Source of the DNA: Symbiodinium natans
Lineage: Eukaryota > Sar > Dinophyceae > Suessiales > Symbiodiniaceae
Direction: 5' to 3'
Assembly: GCA_905221605.1 (NCBI GenBank)
Contig: CAJNDS010002452.1
Coordinates: 167,501 to 231,500, forward strand
DNA: 64,000 nucleotides
Part shown: positions 54,401 to 63,484 of the stretch, piece after piece
How positions within the stretch are numbered: position 1 is the stretch's first letter
How the letters are laid out: the number at the start of each line of letters is the position of its first letter
Program-made: the position numbers and the translations under genes
Notes under the pieces: generated by a model
Told to the model about the DNA's origin: nothing
Database searches by the model: none
What the model saw: the letters and a program-made list of their open reading frames with translations, nothing else

Positions 54401-57009
54401 AAACAGAATAGAGTCCCCTTCAAGGGACCACCCCAAAAAGGGTACCCCGCCCCCCCGCCCCCCCCCCCATTGTTGGAAACCCCAAACCCTAAACCCTAAA
54501 CCCCGAATGCTCTTCCGACAGAGGCTTGGCTTCAGGCGGTCCGCTGAATGCGCGCTCCAGGCGGCGAGCAGAGCCCCCGAGACGCCAAATCACCTCCGAG
54601 ATTGGGGTTGAGGGTTCAGGGTTTAGGGTTGCATGGTCCCTTAAGGGCCCATACATCAGAACCCTGTAAAGGAGGTTAGGACGGTTAGGGACCATGTTAA
54701 GGGCCCCATGTAACTACCCTTTAAGAGCGGGTCATGCGCTGACCCTTGGGCCCTATTGGAATGCCAATTTTCCTAAGGTCTCCTCTGACAGTTAGGTGAT
54801 CAGTCGGCAAGGGCCATGCCTCTACTGAACCTACTGGGTCCCAGGCTTACCTGGGAATAAAAACAGTACACTTTGTTGCTTACTAGGGTTTAGAAGAGTA
54901 AGGGCCCAGTCTGCGTCCTAGTCTAGGAGGCGCTGCACTAGACAGACTTTTGCCCGGAAGGTGCTTCTGCTTGCACCACCCTGCTCTCATAAGATGTGAC
55001 AGCCTGCACGTTGCTCAGAGAACCTTGCTGCCTTCCTCAAGTCGGCTCGAATCCCTAGCGCTACTTGGTAGTGAGGTTTTCTGAGGGGGCAGCGGGAGGA
55101 CTATAGAGATCTGACGAGTCAACAAGTTCTCTAGGGTTTTCTGAGGCCTGGAGGTTTGGGGTTTGGGCTTTAAGGACCGCGCTGGCACGTGGTAGCTTCT
55201 TAGAGAACGAGGAACAAGTTGTTTCCGCACCAGGTACAAAAAGGAAGCCCAAACAGACAAAAAACATGTGCCTAGTGCGTTCTCAAAAAGCATCGCAGCC
55301 TCAATAACATCAATATTTCTCCGAGATCGTTCAACTCTGTCACCAACATGTTGGATTTACGAAACACGCTTTCATGACGCCCCACACCATATTTTTCTCG
55401 CGACACCTCTGCCTGTCGAACCTTGGACAGGTACTTCTCGATCATCTTGCAAAGCCTGGACAGTGGCAGGCCGACTCCACGGAACTGGCGGAGGGCGACG
55501 CGGGCGGCTTGCAAGCGGATCTCGCTGACCTGGTTCTCAGGATTTTTGGGGATTACAGGCTTTGGTAGGGTCTTTGGGGTTGCAGGATTGGGTTTATGGA
55601 GTTTAATTAGGGTTTAGTTGCGAAGACCTGCCGGCTTTAGACCTATTCAGGGCTTCGGGTTGGGATGCTGCGCATAGGAGGGAGTAAGGTGCATGGTTGA
55701 GGTTGTTCTGTGGGAGAGCCTTGAACCGCCTGCGGAGCGTGAGCGAGACTGCAGCATGTCGAAAGAAGGCTGAAGGGCTCCACAGCTTTAGGACATATAA
55801 ATGGGTTGCCACTGAACTTATGTGCTGCGTCGGGGAGCCGGCTTCGTGTAGGCATTCCCCAGCATAGGGATACCGGCCCCGATATACCCCAACATGCTAT
55901 CACCCCTCTAATTGGCACCCCACAAAAAGGGCACCCCATAGCCTTAAACCCAAAACCGCGCAGATGACATTCTCCAGTGGGTTCGAGGTGCCAGGGTCCT
56001 CTTGCAGACTCCGATCCGAACACCCCATGGCCCGGCTCCTTACTTCAACTCATTACACCCCTAAATCCCTGAACCCTTCAGGTTTAGGACACCCTAAACC
56101 CTAAACCCTGAACCCCAAACCCTAAACCCTAAACCCTAAAGGCCCTGAACACCCTAAAGCTTGGGCATGGAGAAGCACCTCGTGAACCCCCCCCCCCCAG
56201 GTCACTCACTGAATGCTGCGCAGATGCCCCAGCAAGACGATCCCCTACCTAGCAGGTCCCACAAAAGGCTGTCACTCAAAGAAGACATTCAAAATTACCC
56301 AAACACTGACAAACACACACCTAAACACAATCCGAGCCCCAAATCTTAGCAAGACAAGTACTTGTTCGGGTGCGGCCTTTCAGGTCTTGGCCTGAAAAGG
56401 CTAGGATGAGGTGAGCTCGGCTTATTTTGCAAGCCCAGGAGCACAGTTAAGTAGGTACGAAATCTGGTACGACAACAGAAGAGAGGACTGAGAAATCGGG
56501 ATCCTTCTACGCTCCTCATGAACCGCAGGCTTAGAATTTTCCAGGGTCTTGGGGAAGATCCGCCTCCTCCACGCTGCGGACGGTCTCGAACTTGTCACCC
56601 AGGAGCAGCACGCAGCCAAGGTACGTCTCCGCAAAAATCAGGTTCGGCAGCACTCGAAATTCTTGAGTCATCTGCAGGGTTTCTCTTTTGACTCCCGACG
56701 ACCAGGATGAGATGACTAGCAGGTGCAAACCAACCTCTCACAACAAATACGAACCTCTAAGGGGAGTTACATCAGAACCCCTTGAAGGAGGTTAGGGAAC
56801 ATATTCAGGGCCCATGAAACTACCCTTAAGGTAACCCTAAACCCTAAGACCCTCAACCCTGTGAAGCTCACCTGCCGGTAGAGCGCTGTCAGGTGCGAAA
56901 CGGGCGCTCGTCGGTGGGCTGCCACAAGGCTTGTGAAGGCACCGATGCCAGGATGCACGTCTCTCCTCACACTCTGCGGCTCTGCGGGTGTCTCTCTCGA
57001 TCACGCTGT

Positions 57010-57048
<39 letters not shown>

Positions 57049-60000
57049 GGTATGTGGTATATGTGTGTTGGTATGTGTTGGTGTTGGTATGGGTTGGTAT
57101 GTGCTGGTATGTGGTATGTATATATATATATATATAATGTGTGTGTTGGTATGTGATGGTATGTGATGGTATGCGTTGGTATGCGTTGGTATGTGTTGGT
57201 ATGTGTTGTTATGTTGGTATGTTTTGGTACATGTTGGTATGTGTTGGCATGTGTTGGTACGTGTTGGTATGTGCTTTTTGGTGTTGGTGTGTTGGTGTGT
57301 TGCTATGCTGAAAACCCACAACCCTCCAAGCTCTGGGCCCTAGCCCCTAAACGCCCTAAACGCCCTAAACCCTAAACCAACACCCTAAACCAAAACCCTA
57401 AACCCCCCAAAATAATCAAAACCCTAAACCCTAAACCCTAAACCAACACCCTAAACCAGAACCCTAAACCCCCAAAAATGAAAAGGCCCGGTGGCTCATA
57501 CACGAGCACCTGGAAGAAGCATCGAGCCGCAGCAGGGCTCGGGGGCTCACGATTCTTGCAGGCATCGATGGCAGAGCCCAAGACAAACTCATCAACGTCC
57601 TGAGGGATTCGGATTTAGGGTTTAGGGTTTAGGGTTTAGGGATTAGGACTAGGGCTTAGGGCGTAGGATCTCGCAATAGGGTTTGGGGTTTAGGGCCAGT
57701 TTAGGGTTTATATGGGGTTTATACAGGGTGGATTACGGCAGGGCTGAAGGGGTTTAGCAAGGGGGCTTCTAAGAGGTTTACAAAAAGGGGGGCTTCCGAC
57801 ATACGGGTTCAAACGGGTGGCTTGAGGAAGTCAGGAGCTTGGCTGCGCTTCATCAGCCTACTAATTGCTTAAGAGCCCCCCCCAAAACTATAAAGTATTC
57901 TTCCGTTTAAGGGGGAATATAGGGATTATCATTTTTTTGCTTATTCTTTTAGGGGTTCTCAACCCTTCTGTCCAGGGGGGCACCTAAAGTTTTGGGTGCT
58001 CACCCATACGCCAAGGGCATATTGATTGTCAGTGAAGTGTGCAGCTTGAGGGGAATGGCTCCTTGTGCCATTTGGTGGAGGTGGCCCCTAACGTGCTGCC
58101 GGTGCGTGATGTGCGTGAGCGTGGTGGACCCTAGAGTAACTAGATTGCCCTGTCTCCGTGCTTGCATCCCTTGCTTAGTATCCTGGCGAGGGATCGCCAT
58201 GAGAAGAGCTTTGGATCGTTGATGCGGGCTGTCTTGCCAAGTGTTCTATCCAACCCTTGCCGGATTGAGCGTATCTTGCTCTTTCTGGTTTGGGGGGGCG
58301 GGCCCGTGGAGATCTGGGTGATGCAAACACGCATGGATGAGGGGCCCGCGGTTGGCCCTTTAAGCCTTCGCGCTGGAGGGGCTGCTGCGTTGTAACAAGG
58401 CCGAGCGCACCCTGGTCGACCACACACACACACACACACACACACACTTTTAGGGGTTCTCAAATAGTAGTCAGCCCAGCCTGATTCTCCTCGAGCATGA
58501 GATCGACCAGCCGCGCCGCGCCCTCCACGTCGCCCAGGTCTGCCAGGGCATCGAGCATGGCCCTGCACAAGTAGTTGTCTCGGAGATCGCGCTCCGCCTG
58601 GGCACTTGAGCCGTTTTGGGTCACTAGAATCCACTTCGAACATCCCTACGCAGTCCCTCACTCAGCTGCAGGAAGTAGAGGGGTTGCGGTGTTGGACGGG
58701 AGGACTTTGCGGCTGTTTTCCCATCAGGTTTGAGCACAATATTCTAGGGTTTCTTGGGCAACGCACCGTTTGGTCCAACTCTGTTGCGGTGGAGGAAGTT
58801 AAGGCATTGTCGAGCATAAGAAGTTTCTTGAGGTTTTGATGTTGTGAGTTTGGTGGGGTCAAGGAAGATGGTCTGCAGAGGGAGTTGCAAGGCCTTAGTG
58901 CTTCCTGCTATCGTAGAAACCTACAGAAGAACTTCGCTGTCACAAAACCTGCAGAACTTACGACCTCCAAGCTCTGCGAGGCCGACCAGTGCCGCCAACA
59001 GTGAAACCTCACCTGTAGTCAGAGTCGAAGGCCCTCTCGACCCTTTACATAGTGTGACAGTGATTGGGCGTGTGCAGCCAAACACAGCATCCCTGGCCTG
59101 TTCAAGGCAACACCTGTCCTCAACCTGCTTGCGCAAGCAACCTGTAGGCACAATTGGCCACCTGAGCCTCCTGGGCTCGCCTGCTATGGCAATGTTTCGG
59201 TACAGTGGCCCGCGTGTCTGGCATGTCCGGCATAGTTGCCTCCCTGAGCCTTCCTGGCGGTTTGACCTGCTTATCGACGCAACATTCCGGCACAGTTGCC
59301 CGGCTGAGCCCGTCTGGCCTGCTTATCACATTCTGGTACATTTTCCCGCCTTTCGCTCTGCCTGTTTTTTGCGGCCTGAAAGCTGTACTACCTGCTGTCC
59401 TGAGCCCGTCGCGTCACATAAAGCGTGCCACGTTGTCTGCAAAATCAGCTCAGGGACAACGCAGAGAAACCATGTGAAACCCAAACCCTGAAACCTAGCA
59501 AAGAAGCCCTGAACCCTAAACCCTATAAACCCTAAACCCCTATAAACTCTAAGATAGCTTAGCAAGTCCAAGGTTCCGTTTCGGACCAGATCTCTTGGAC
59601 CCTTTCTTTCTGCCGCAGCTCACCAAAACATCTGAGACCAAGCACCTTAGCTCAGGAGCCACCGCTATGATCACGCTTTTGGGGGTTCCCGGGTTGAGAC
59701 ATGCAACAGCCATGGTCGTACTGCAAGCGGCCCTTTGCAACTATGAGCGAGTGCCATGCGAAGTAGAAGGGGCAGTTCCCCAAATGATTGTCACCCTGCA
59801 AGGGCTCCATAATGGCGCAGCTAGGGCACCAGGACGCCCGGATGTACTGCACCTGGTGTGTCTGCACGGAGCTTGTCGTAGATGTTAGCGCATTCCTGGA
59901 GATTTCCCAGTTTGAAGGCATTGTGCAGGGCCAGACAGTCTGCCGAGGGCGCCGGATAGCTTGGATGCCTCCTCCACAAACGCAGCATCTGCTCCCATCT

Positions 60001-62507
60001 CTCTGCCGGAGGCGGAAGCTTCTTGGACCCAGCATAGGCCCTCACCTTACTCTTGGTTGGCAGAAAATAAGGGGAATGAGGTACCCGATATAATCCCTTA
60101 AAGGGTATATATAGAGGACCCCTAATTCCCCCCATTCCCTGCTAACCCGCAGTAAGTCACAGCAAAGCATGTCCGGCGGGTCCAAGGCCCTGGGCCAAGG
60201 CCAACCTGGAAGTGCATGGAAGGGCGTTGGAGACGCAGCTCACAGCTCCATGCGACCCCATCTGGTCGGAAATTTGGGGGTTGTTCCAGTGTAGGATCCC
60301 TTTTGGGAATCCTGTTCATGAGGGACTCGAAAATAGGGGAGATAGGAGCTTGCTGCAATTAAGGGGAACTTCCCCCGCCCGCCCCAAACCTTGGGCTGAT
60401 AAATCCCTTGAGCCGTTCCGCAAAGCTGCAACGCGCACAAGAAAAGAATGTAGTAGGGCTCTAGGGGCTTCAGCTTCATAATGGGGTTTAGGGCTCACAA
60501 GGGTTTTGGGTCCAAGGTTAGGCTATGTTCGGCTATAAGATTCAGATTATAAGACTGACACTTCGGAGCCTCCATTGTATAAACCTGTACACGGGACCCT
60601 TCAGCTCTCAGGGCCTGTCAGATGAATATAACGTTTAGGGTTTAGGGTTAAGGTTTAGGGTTTAGGGTTTAGGGTTGTAAGGTTTATGGGGCCTAGGGAA
60701 CCCTACACTAGCCCTTTTTAGCCAGAAAGCCCTCACGCGCCTCGCGAAGGGCTGCCTCCCGCAACTTCGCCACATCGGCCATGCGATGCCCAAAGAAGTC
60801 CTCGAGCTCGCAAAAGCATGCCAAGTGCCCACAGGAACATGAAGTCAGGGTTTTGGGTCTATCGGGTTTGGGGTTTAGGGTCGCCACCACTATGCTGAAC
60901 TTGGAACCCTGGCGAAAAGTATTTTTTGTGCCTTAGAGTCTATAGTAACCAAAGATTGACTGATCGCAAGAGAACTGGTCAAGACAGCATCCAGCAGGCC
61001 TCCTTCGATCTACATCGCCCGAGCTATGGCCGACTGCCGCGATGGCAAATGCAGCACAGGCAGGCTATGGGCTCAGATGCGCAGAGTCTCCCTCCATGAA
61101 CCAGCTGCCACTTTGAACCCTTTCTACAGTATCAACTGCGGTAGAAGGCGTGGCAGCTCCTATGTTGTCTCCAACAACTTTGCAGATTGCATCGTTTGAG
61201 CTGTGTGCTGCAGGACCCTGGGCAGTGGCGCGCACGCGTATAGCTCATGCCGACATCTTTGCTGAAGGGGATGTTCCCCCTGTAGTAGCAGTCCTGAATA
61301 GGGACTAGAGTACCCCCCTATACGTTCATCCCTATTAAGGACAGTTGGTATAAGGGGGAACATCCCAAGCCACAGGTCATTCGAAGGCTCCCATTGCATC
61401 CTCAGGAGATTTCGGGGGACTTTTCGACACCTCTCGCTTGGGACTCCTCTCCAAACAGCGGAGCTAAGTGACTGCGCGCGTCAACCATGGAGCTTCGGAA
61501 AAGTGGAGACCGGAAAGAAGGGACCGTCCCACATTGGGGGAGGATCTGCAGGACGCTTTGTGGCTGGGCCTAGCACACTCCTGGACTCTTGAGTACCTGC
61601 GCATGCCTTGCTTGGTGCTCAAGTAGCCCCCAGTGCTTCATAACAACTGCAAAAGCTGACCCAGCCATCCATGGAAAACTTTCTCTGACATTCGCATCTG
61701 ACTGCTTGGCTAGTTGGTTTCCGGTTGCAGTGCCTTGAGCTGGGCATCCAGGGGTTTAAGGTCTCGGGTTATGAAGCTCAAGCTGTAGCGTAGCCGATGG
61801 GCTTCGAATGTTGGTCTTGACTCGAAGTTTCTCTGCTCTCTAGTCCCACTTGTGCAGGTGGGAAGATACGGGCTGCCGAGGTCATTTAAGCCTAAGCCCT
61901 AAACTCTAGAATCTAGGGGTCGGAATAAATACTGACAGTATTCCCTTAGGGTCCCTTTACAAAAAAACTATAATAATCAGGCCCCTATAGTAGCCCTAAA
62001 CCCTAAACCCTAAACCGTAAACCCTAAACCCAAATTGTTCTTTGAATAATCTCATCATCCTTAGCGGCCTACCTTGCGTTCAGGCTGGCGCCGGCATCCA
62101 CCTCCTCCCACTCGTCGGGGCCCTGCCAGGCTCTGCTGCTAAAGAAAGACGGAATCCTGAAGAAACCCTCAACCCTAAACCCTAAACCCTAAACCCTAAA
62201 CCCTAAACCCTAAACCCTAAACCCTAAACCCTATGTCCGGGCCCCAAGCCAAGGCTCATTGAACGTCGGATTATTGAGAGCTTCACAAGAATACCCCCCC
62301 CCCCCCCCCCCCTCACCCTCCCCCTCACCCTGAACCCTACACCCTGATTGGCCCTGATTTGAGAAAAAAAACCCAGATTGCCTGATAGCCGGCGAAGTCG
62401 CTGTCGCCGAAGTCATCTGCTTGGGCCACCTGCAAGAGAGCCAATGAACGAATTTAGGGGTAAGGGCATCCAGAAGTACGACCCGACGTATATCCATCCA
62501 TAAACAA

Positions 62508-62549
<42 letters not shown>

Positions 62550-62575
62550 GTGTAGATGTAAAAACACATATACAT

Positions 62576-62607
<32 letters not shown>

Positions 62608-63484
62608 GGATAGCGAGCTAGAGATGCACGTATACAGTGCATGAAAGATGCTCAAATGTTGAAGCACTAGCTCAAGCTGCATAAGCCATGACGGCACCCA
62701 CAATGGAACACTGGCAAAGCCGCAAGGGAAGGGGCAGGTGTGTGAAAAATGCAATATCATGGCTTTGGGTGGCATGGATGCCAAGCTTGCTGTACGAAGT
62801 TGCTGCGCGCCGACCGATGAGCGAGGGTGAGAGAATACGTAGGCGTAGCCCACGGTCGTAGGCAGTTGGAGCTGCTACGATGTCATGGTCGATGGGCTAC
62901 AACATGCGAAGCCTCCGGGTTACGACTGCCAAAAAGAGTTTCCAGCGCCGAAGAACACCCTGAAGTGGGCAATCTCGAGCAAGTGCGGGGGTTGCAGGAA
63001 TCAGCAATCGCCGTAACACGACAGCCAAGGTTCACACTACCTCCCAAAGCTCAGGCCCTTCGGTCGGAGCTGGCGCCTGCTTCTTCCTCATCTGCCGCGT
63101 GAGATGAGGGTGGTTCTCCGCGATGTAGTTCTCACAGGCAGATCAGTCACAACTTGTGAAACTTACTGGTTCTTAGTGGGTAACTAGGGGGGCGGAGGTA
63201 GGGTAGTACATACCAAACCTCATGCGAAATTGCAAGAAGGGCCAGTCCACGACCCCAGAGTAGCCTTGCGAGACCGATAAGGCCAAACAGCCAAACCAGA
63301 AGAGTACATTCTGAATCATTCTTATGCCATGTTCTTGGCGCTTTGGGGGGGGGGGGGGGTTAAGGTTCAGATTTACGGGTGACAAGGGCTGTGCTCCCTG
63401 ACCTGATGGTACATCGGTGGCAAGTCCGGATGCGGCACAGCCGTGTAGCTGGTCGGCGTGACCTGCGCATATTGCTTGGCGGGC
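48425..63484 (-). CDS. Minus-strand gene(s) with helical-repeat (PPR-like) exons (span of recognised exons)
   Basis: At least 17 short minus-strand exons share the splice style of the CLPTM1-like gene. Several carry helix-turn-helix segments like pentatricopeptide repeats: [15 protein letters not shown] with ARCFFQVL (57504-57599), [20 protein letters not shown] with [11 protein letters not shown] (58481-58597), [20 protein letters not shown] (56872-56965) and [20 protein letters not shown] (59868-60040). PPR proteins act mostly in organelle RNA processing, a general family property rather than something shown here. The last recognised exon ends in TAG at 48425, about 850 bp before the CLPTM1-like start. 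The right end is unknown and two genes may be present. PPR assignment is an inference from spacing and residue pattern. Confidence 0.5.
48540..48645. repeat. TTTAGGG array
   Basis: Fifteen heptamers, 60 bp right of the terminal exon at 48425. Confidence 0.95.
48743..48783 (-). CDS. Possible exon [12 protein letters not shown]
   Basis: Short helical frame between CAG and a GC donor (GCG^GCTTGAGG). Weak. Confidence 0.3.
49079..49127 (-). CDS. Exon [16 protein letters not shown]
   Basis: GGCAG^AAGATC acceptor, GATA^GCAAGT (GC) donor. CCCTAAA tract immediately to the right (49132-49170). Confidence 0.5.
49536..49766. repeat. CCCCCTAAA 9-bp variant array
   Basis: About 25 units of a homogenised nonamer derived from CCCTAAA. 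Confidence 0.95.
50075..50192. mobile_element. Foldback element family B
   Basis: ACGAGAATGAGGGACCCC ... CCCCTCATGTCGTAAACCCCC with a C-run. Confidence 0.6.
50226..50365. repeat. TTTATAGGG variant array
   Basis: Same variant class as 45536-45700. Confidence 0.85.
50394..50444 (-). CDS. Exon [17 protein letters not shown] (17 codons)
   Basis: GCAG^TCTTCC acceptor, CAC^GTGTGG (GT) donor, 51 nt. Confidence 0.55.
50499..50543 (-). CDS. Exon [15 protein letters not shown] (15 codons)
   Basis: TTGCAG^GAGTGT acceptor, CAT^GCTGCTTAGGG (GC) donor running into the CCCTAAA(+) tract at 50450-50491. Confidence 0.6.
51268..51372. mobile_element. Foldback element family C
   Basis: GGTAGCCCAGTAACCTTAG ... 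GGGTACCACTGGGCTACC inverted ends; internal GGGCACCCTTTTTGG. Confidence 0.7.
51429..51494 (-). CDS. Exon [20 protein letters not shown] (22 codons)
   Basis: TGAG^GCCGCG acceptor and GAT^GTCAGG (GT) donor, 66 nt. Not recognised. Confidence 0.6.
51759..51826. repeat. Perfect CCCTAAA array
   Basis: Nine heptamers. Confidence 0.95.
52269..52342 (-). CDS. Exon [20 protein letters not shown]
   Basis: CTAG^GTGAGTGC acceptor; continues LTDD to GAT^GTGGAC (GT donor) or directly to TAG at 52260, which would make it a terminal exon and split this region into two genes. Confidence 0.5.
52934..53030. repeat. CCCTAAA array
   Basis: About 13 heptamers with CCCTAGA variants. Confidence 0.95.
53272..53384. 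mobile_element. Foldback element family A
   Basis: Internal ~20-base G-run; right end shortened (GGGCCCAAGC). Confidence 0.8.
54502..54593 (-). CDS. Exon [20 protein letters not shown]
   Basis: CGGAG^GTGATT acceptor; continues [11 protein letters not shown]; donor GG^GTTTAGG is formed by the adjoining telomere-like repeat itself. TTTAGGG lies right at 54618. Confidence 0.6.
54625..54718. mobile_element. Repeat family D
   Basis: GCATGGTCCCTTAAGGGCCC ... CATCAGAACCCTGTAAAGG; a fragment recurs at 56757-56830. Confidence 0.55.
55422..55529 (-). CDS. Exon [20 protein letters not shown] (36 codons)
   Basis: CCAG^GTCAGCG acceptor, AAG^GTTCGA (GT) donor; continues [16 protein letters not shown]. 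Amphipathic helices. Confidence 0.7.
56540..56626 (-). CDS. Exon [20 protein letters not shown]
   Basis: CGGAG^ACGTAC acceptor; continues EADLPQDPG. Donor uncertain (GC or GA in 56531-56556). Helical-repeat-like. Confidence 0.5.
56872..56965 (-). CDS. PPR-like exon ([15 protein letters not shown]...)
   Basis: GTGAG^GAGAGAC acceptor, CAG^GTGAGC (GT) donor. [31 protein letters not shown]. Confidence 0.7.
57010..57300. repeat. TG and TGTTGGTATG repeat
   Basis: (TG)n followed by a 10-bp GGTATGTGTT repeat interrupted by a TA island. Confidence 0.95.
57504..57599 (-). CDS. PPR-like exon (32 codons)
   Basis: CTCAG^GACGTTG acceptor, CTC^GTGTAT (GT) donor. [32 protein letters not shown]. Bracketed by CCCTAAA (57365-57475) and TTTAGGG (57613). 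Confidence 0.7.
57865..57962. mobile_element. Foldback element family F
   Basis: TTGCTTAAGAGCCCCCC, GTATTCTTCCG, AATATAGGGATTA, TTTTAGGGGTTCTCAA. Confidence 0.7.
58422..58448. repeat. CA microsatellite
   Basis: (CA)n of about 13 units. Confidence 0.95.
58481..58597 (-). CDS. PPR-like exon (39 codons)
   Basis: CCCAG^GCGGAG acceptor, CAG^GCTGGG (GC) donor. [39 protein letters not shown] has the two-helix layout and the GDxxxAxRLxxxM pattern of a PPR unit. Confidence 0.75.
59150..59345. repeat. Degenerate ~65-bp tandem repeat
   Basis: Three diverged units sharing GCACAGTTGCC, CTGAGCC and CTGCTTAT; explains part of the long plus-strand frame 58844-59491. Confidence 0.6.
59624..59720 (-). CDS. 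Exon [20 protein letters not shown]
   Basis: TGCAG^TACGACC acceptor; continues [12 protein letters not shown] to TTG^GTGAGC, a standard GT donor. Not recognised. Confidence 0.6.
59868..60040 (-). CDS. PPR-like exon (WEQMLRLW...[11 protein letters not shown])
   Basis: GTGAG^GGCCTAT acceptor; [59 protein letters not shown] donor CTCC^GTGCAG. The last helix pair resembles a PPR unit. Confidence 0.65.
60723..60800 (-). CDS. Exon [20 protein letters not shown]
   Basis: CTCGAG^GACTTC acceptor, CTG^GCTAAA (GC) donor; continues AREGFL. The frame extends upstream to ACFCELE, so the exon may begin near 60838. Helical. Confidence 0.6.
61266..61371. mobile_element. Foldback element family A
   Basis: GGGGATGTTCCCC ... 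GGGGGAACATCCCAA. Confidence 0.85.
61915..61995. mobile_element. Repeat family E (inverted)
   Basis: GGTCGGAATAAATACT, AGTATTCCCTTAGGGTCCC, reverse orientation of 21622. Confidence 0.55.
62073..62138 (-). CDS. Exon [19 protein letters not shown]
   Basis: TTTAG^CAGC (or CAG^GGCCCC) acceptor and CAAG^GTAGGC (GT) donor. Acidic, tryptophan-containing. CCCTAAA left (61993-62035). Confidence 0.6.
62165..62235. repeat. CCCTAAA array
   Basis: Ten heptamers. Confidence 0.95.
62382..62429 (-). CDS. Exon [16 protein letters not shown] (48 nt)
   Basis: TTGCAG^GTGGCC acceptor and CAG^GCAATC (GC) donor enclose 16 acidic codons. Not recognised. Confidence 0.6.
63214..63264 (-). CDS. Possible exon [15 protein letters not shown]
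   Basis: GCAAG^GCTACTC acceptor and a GA donor enclose an open aromatic-rich frame. The frame is open further upstream ([14 protein letters not shown]). Weak support. Confidence 0.3.
63403..63484 (-). CDS. Exon [20 protein letters not shown]
   Basis: GTAG^GCCCGC acceptor; continues LPPMYHQ to CAG^GTCAGG (GT donor). Not recognised; proline/tyrosine-rich. Confidence 0.6.

Noticed and set aside
58844-59491. 215-codon plus-strand open frame
   Set aside because: Contains a degenerate tandem repeat, no recognisable domain, opposite to the local gene direction. It cannot be excluded, but support is only length.
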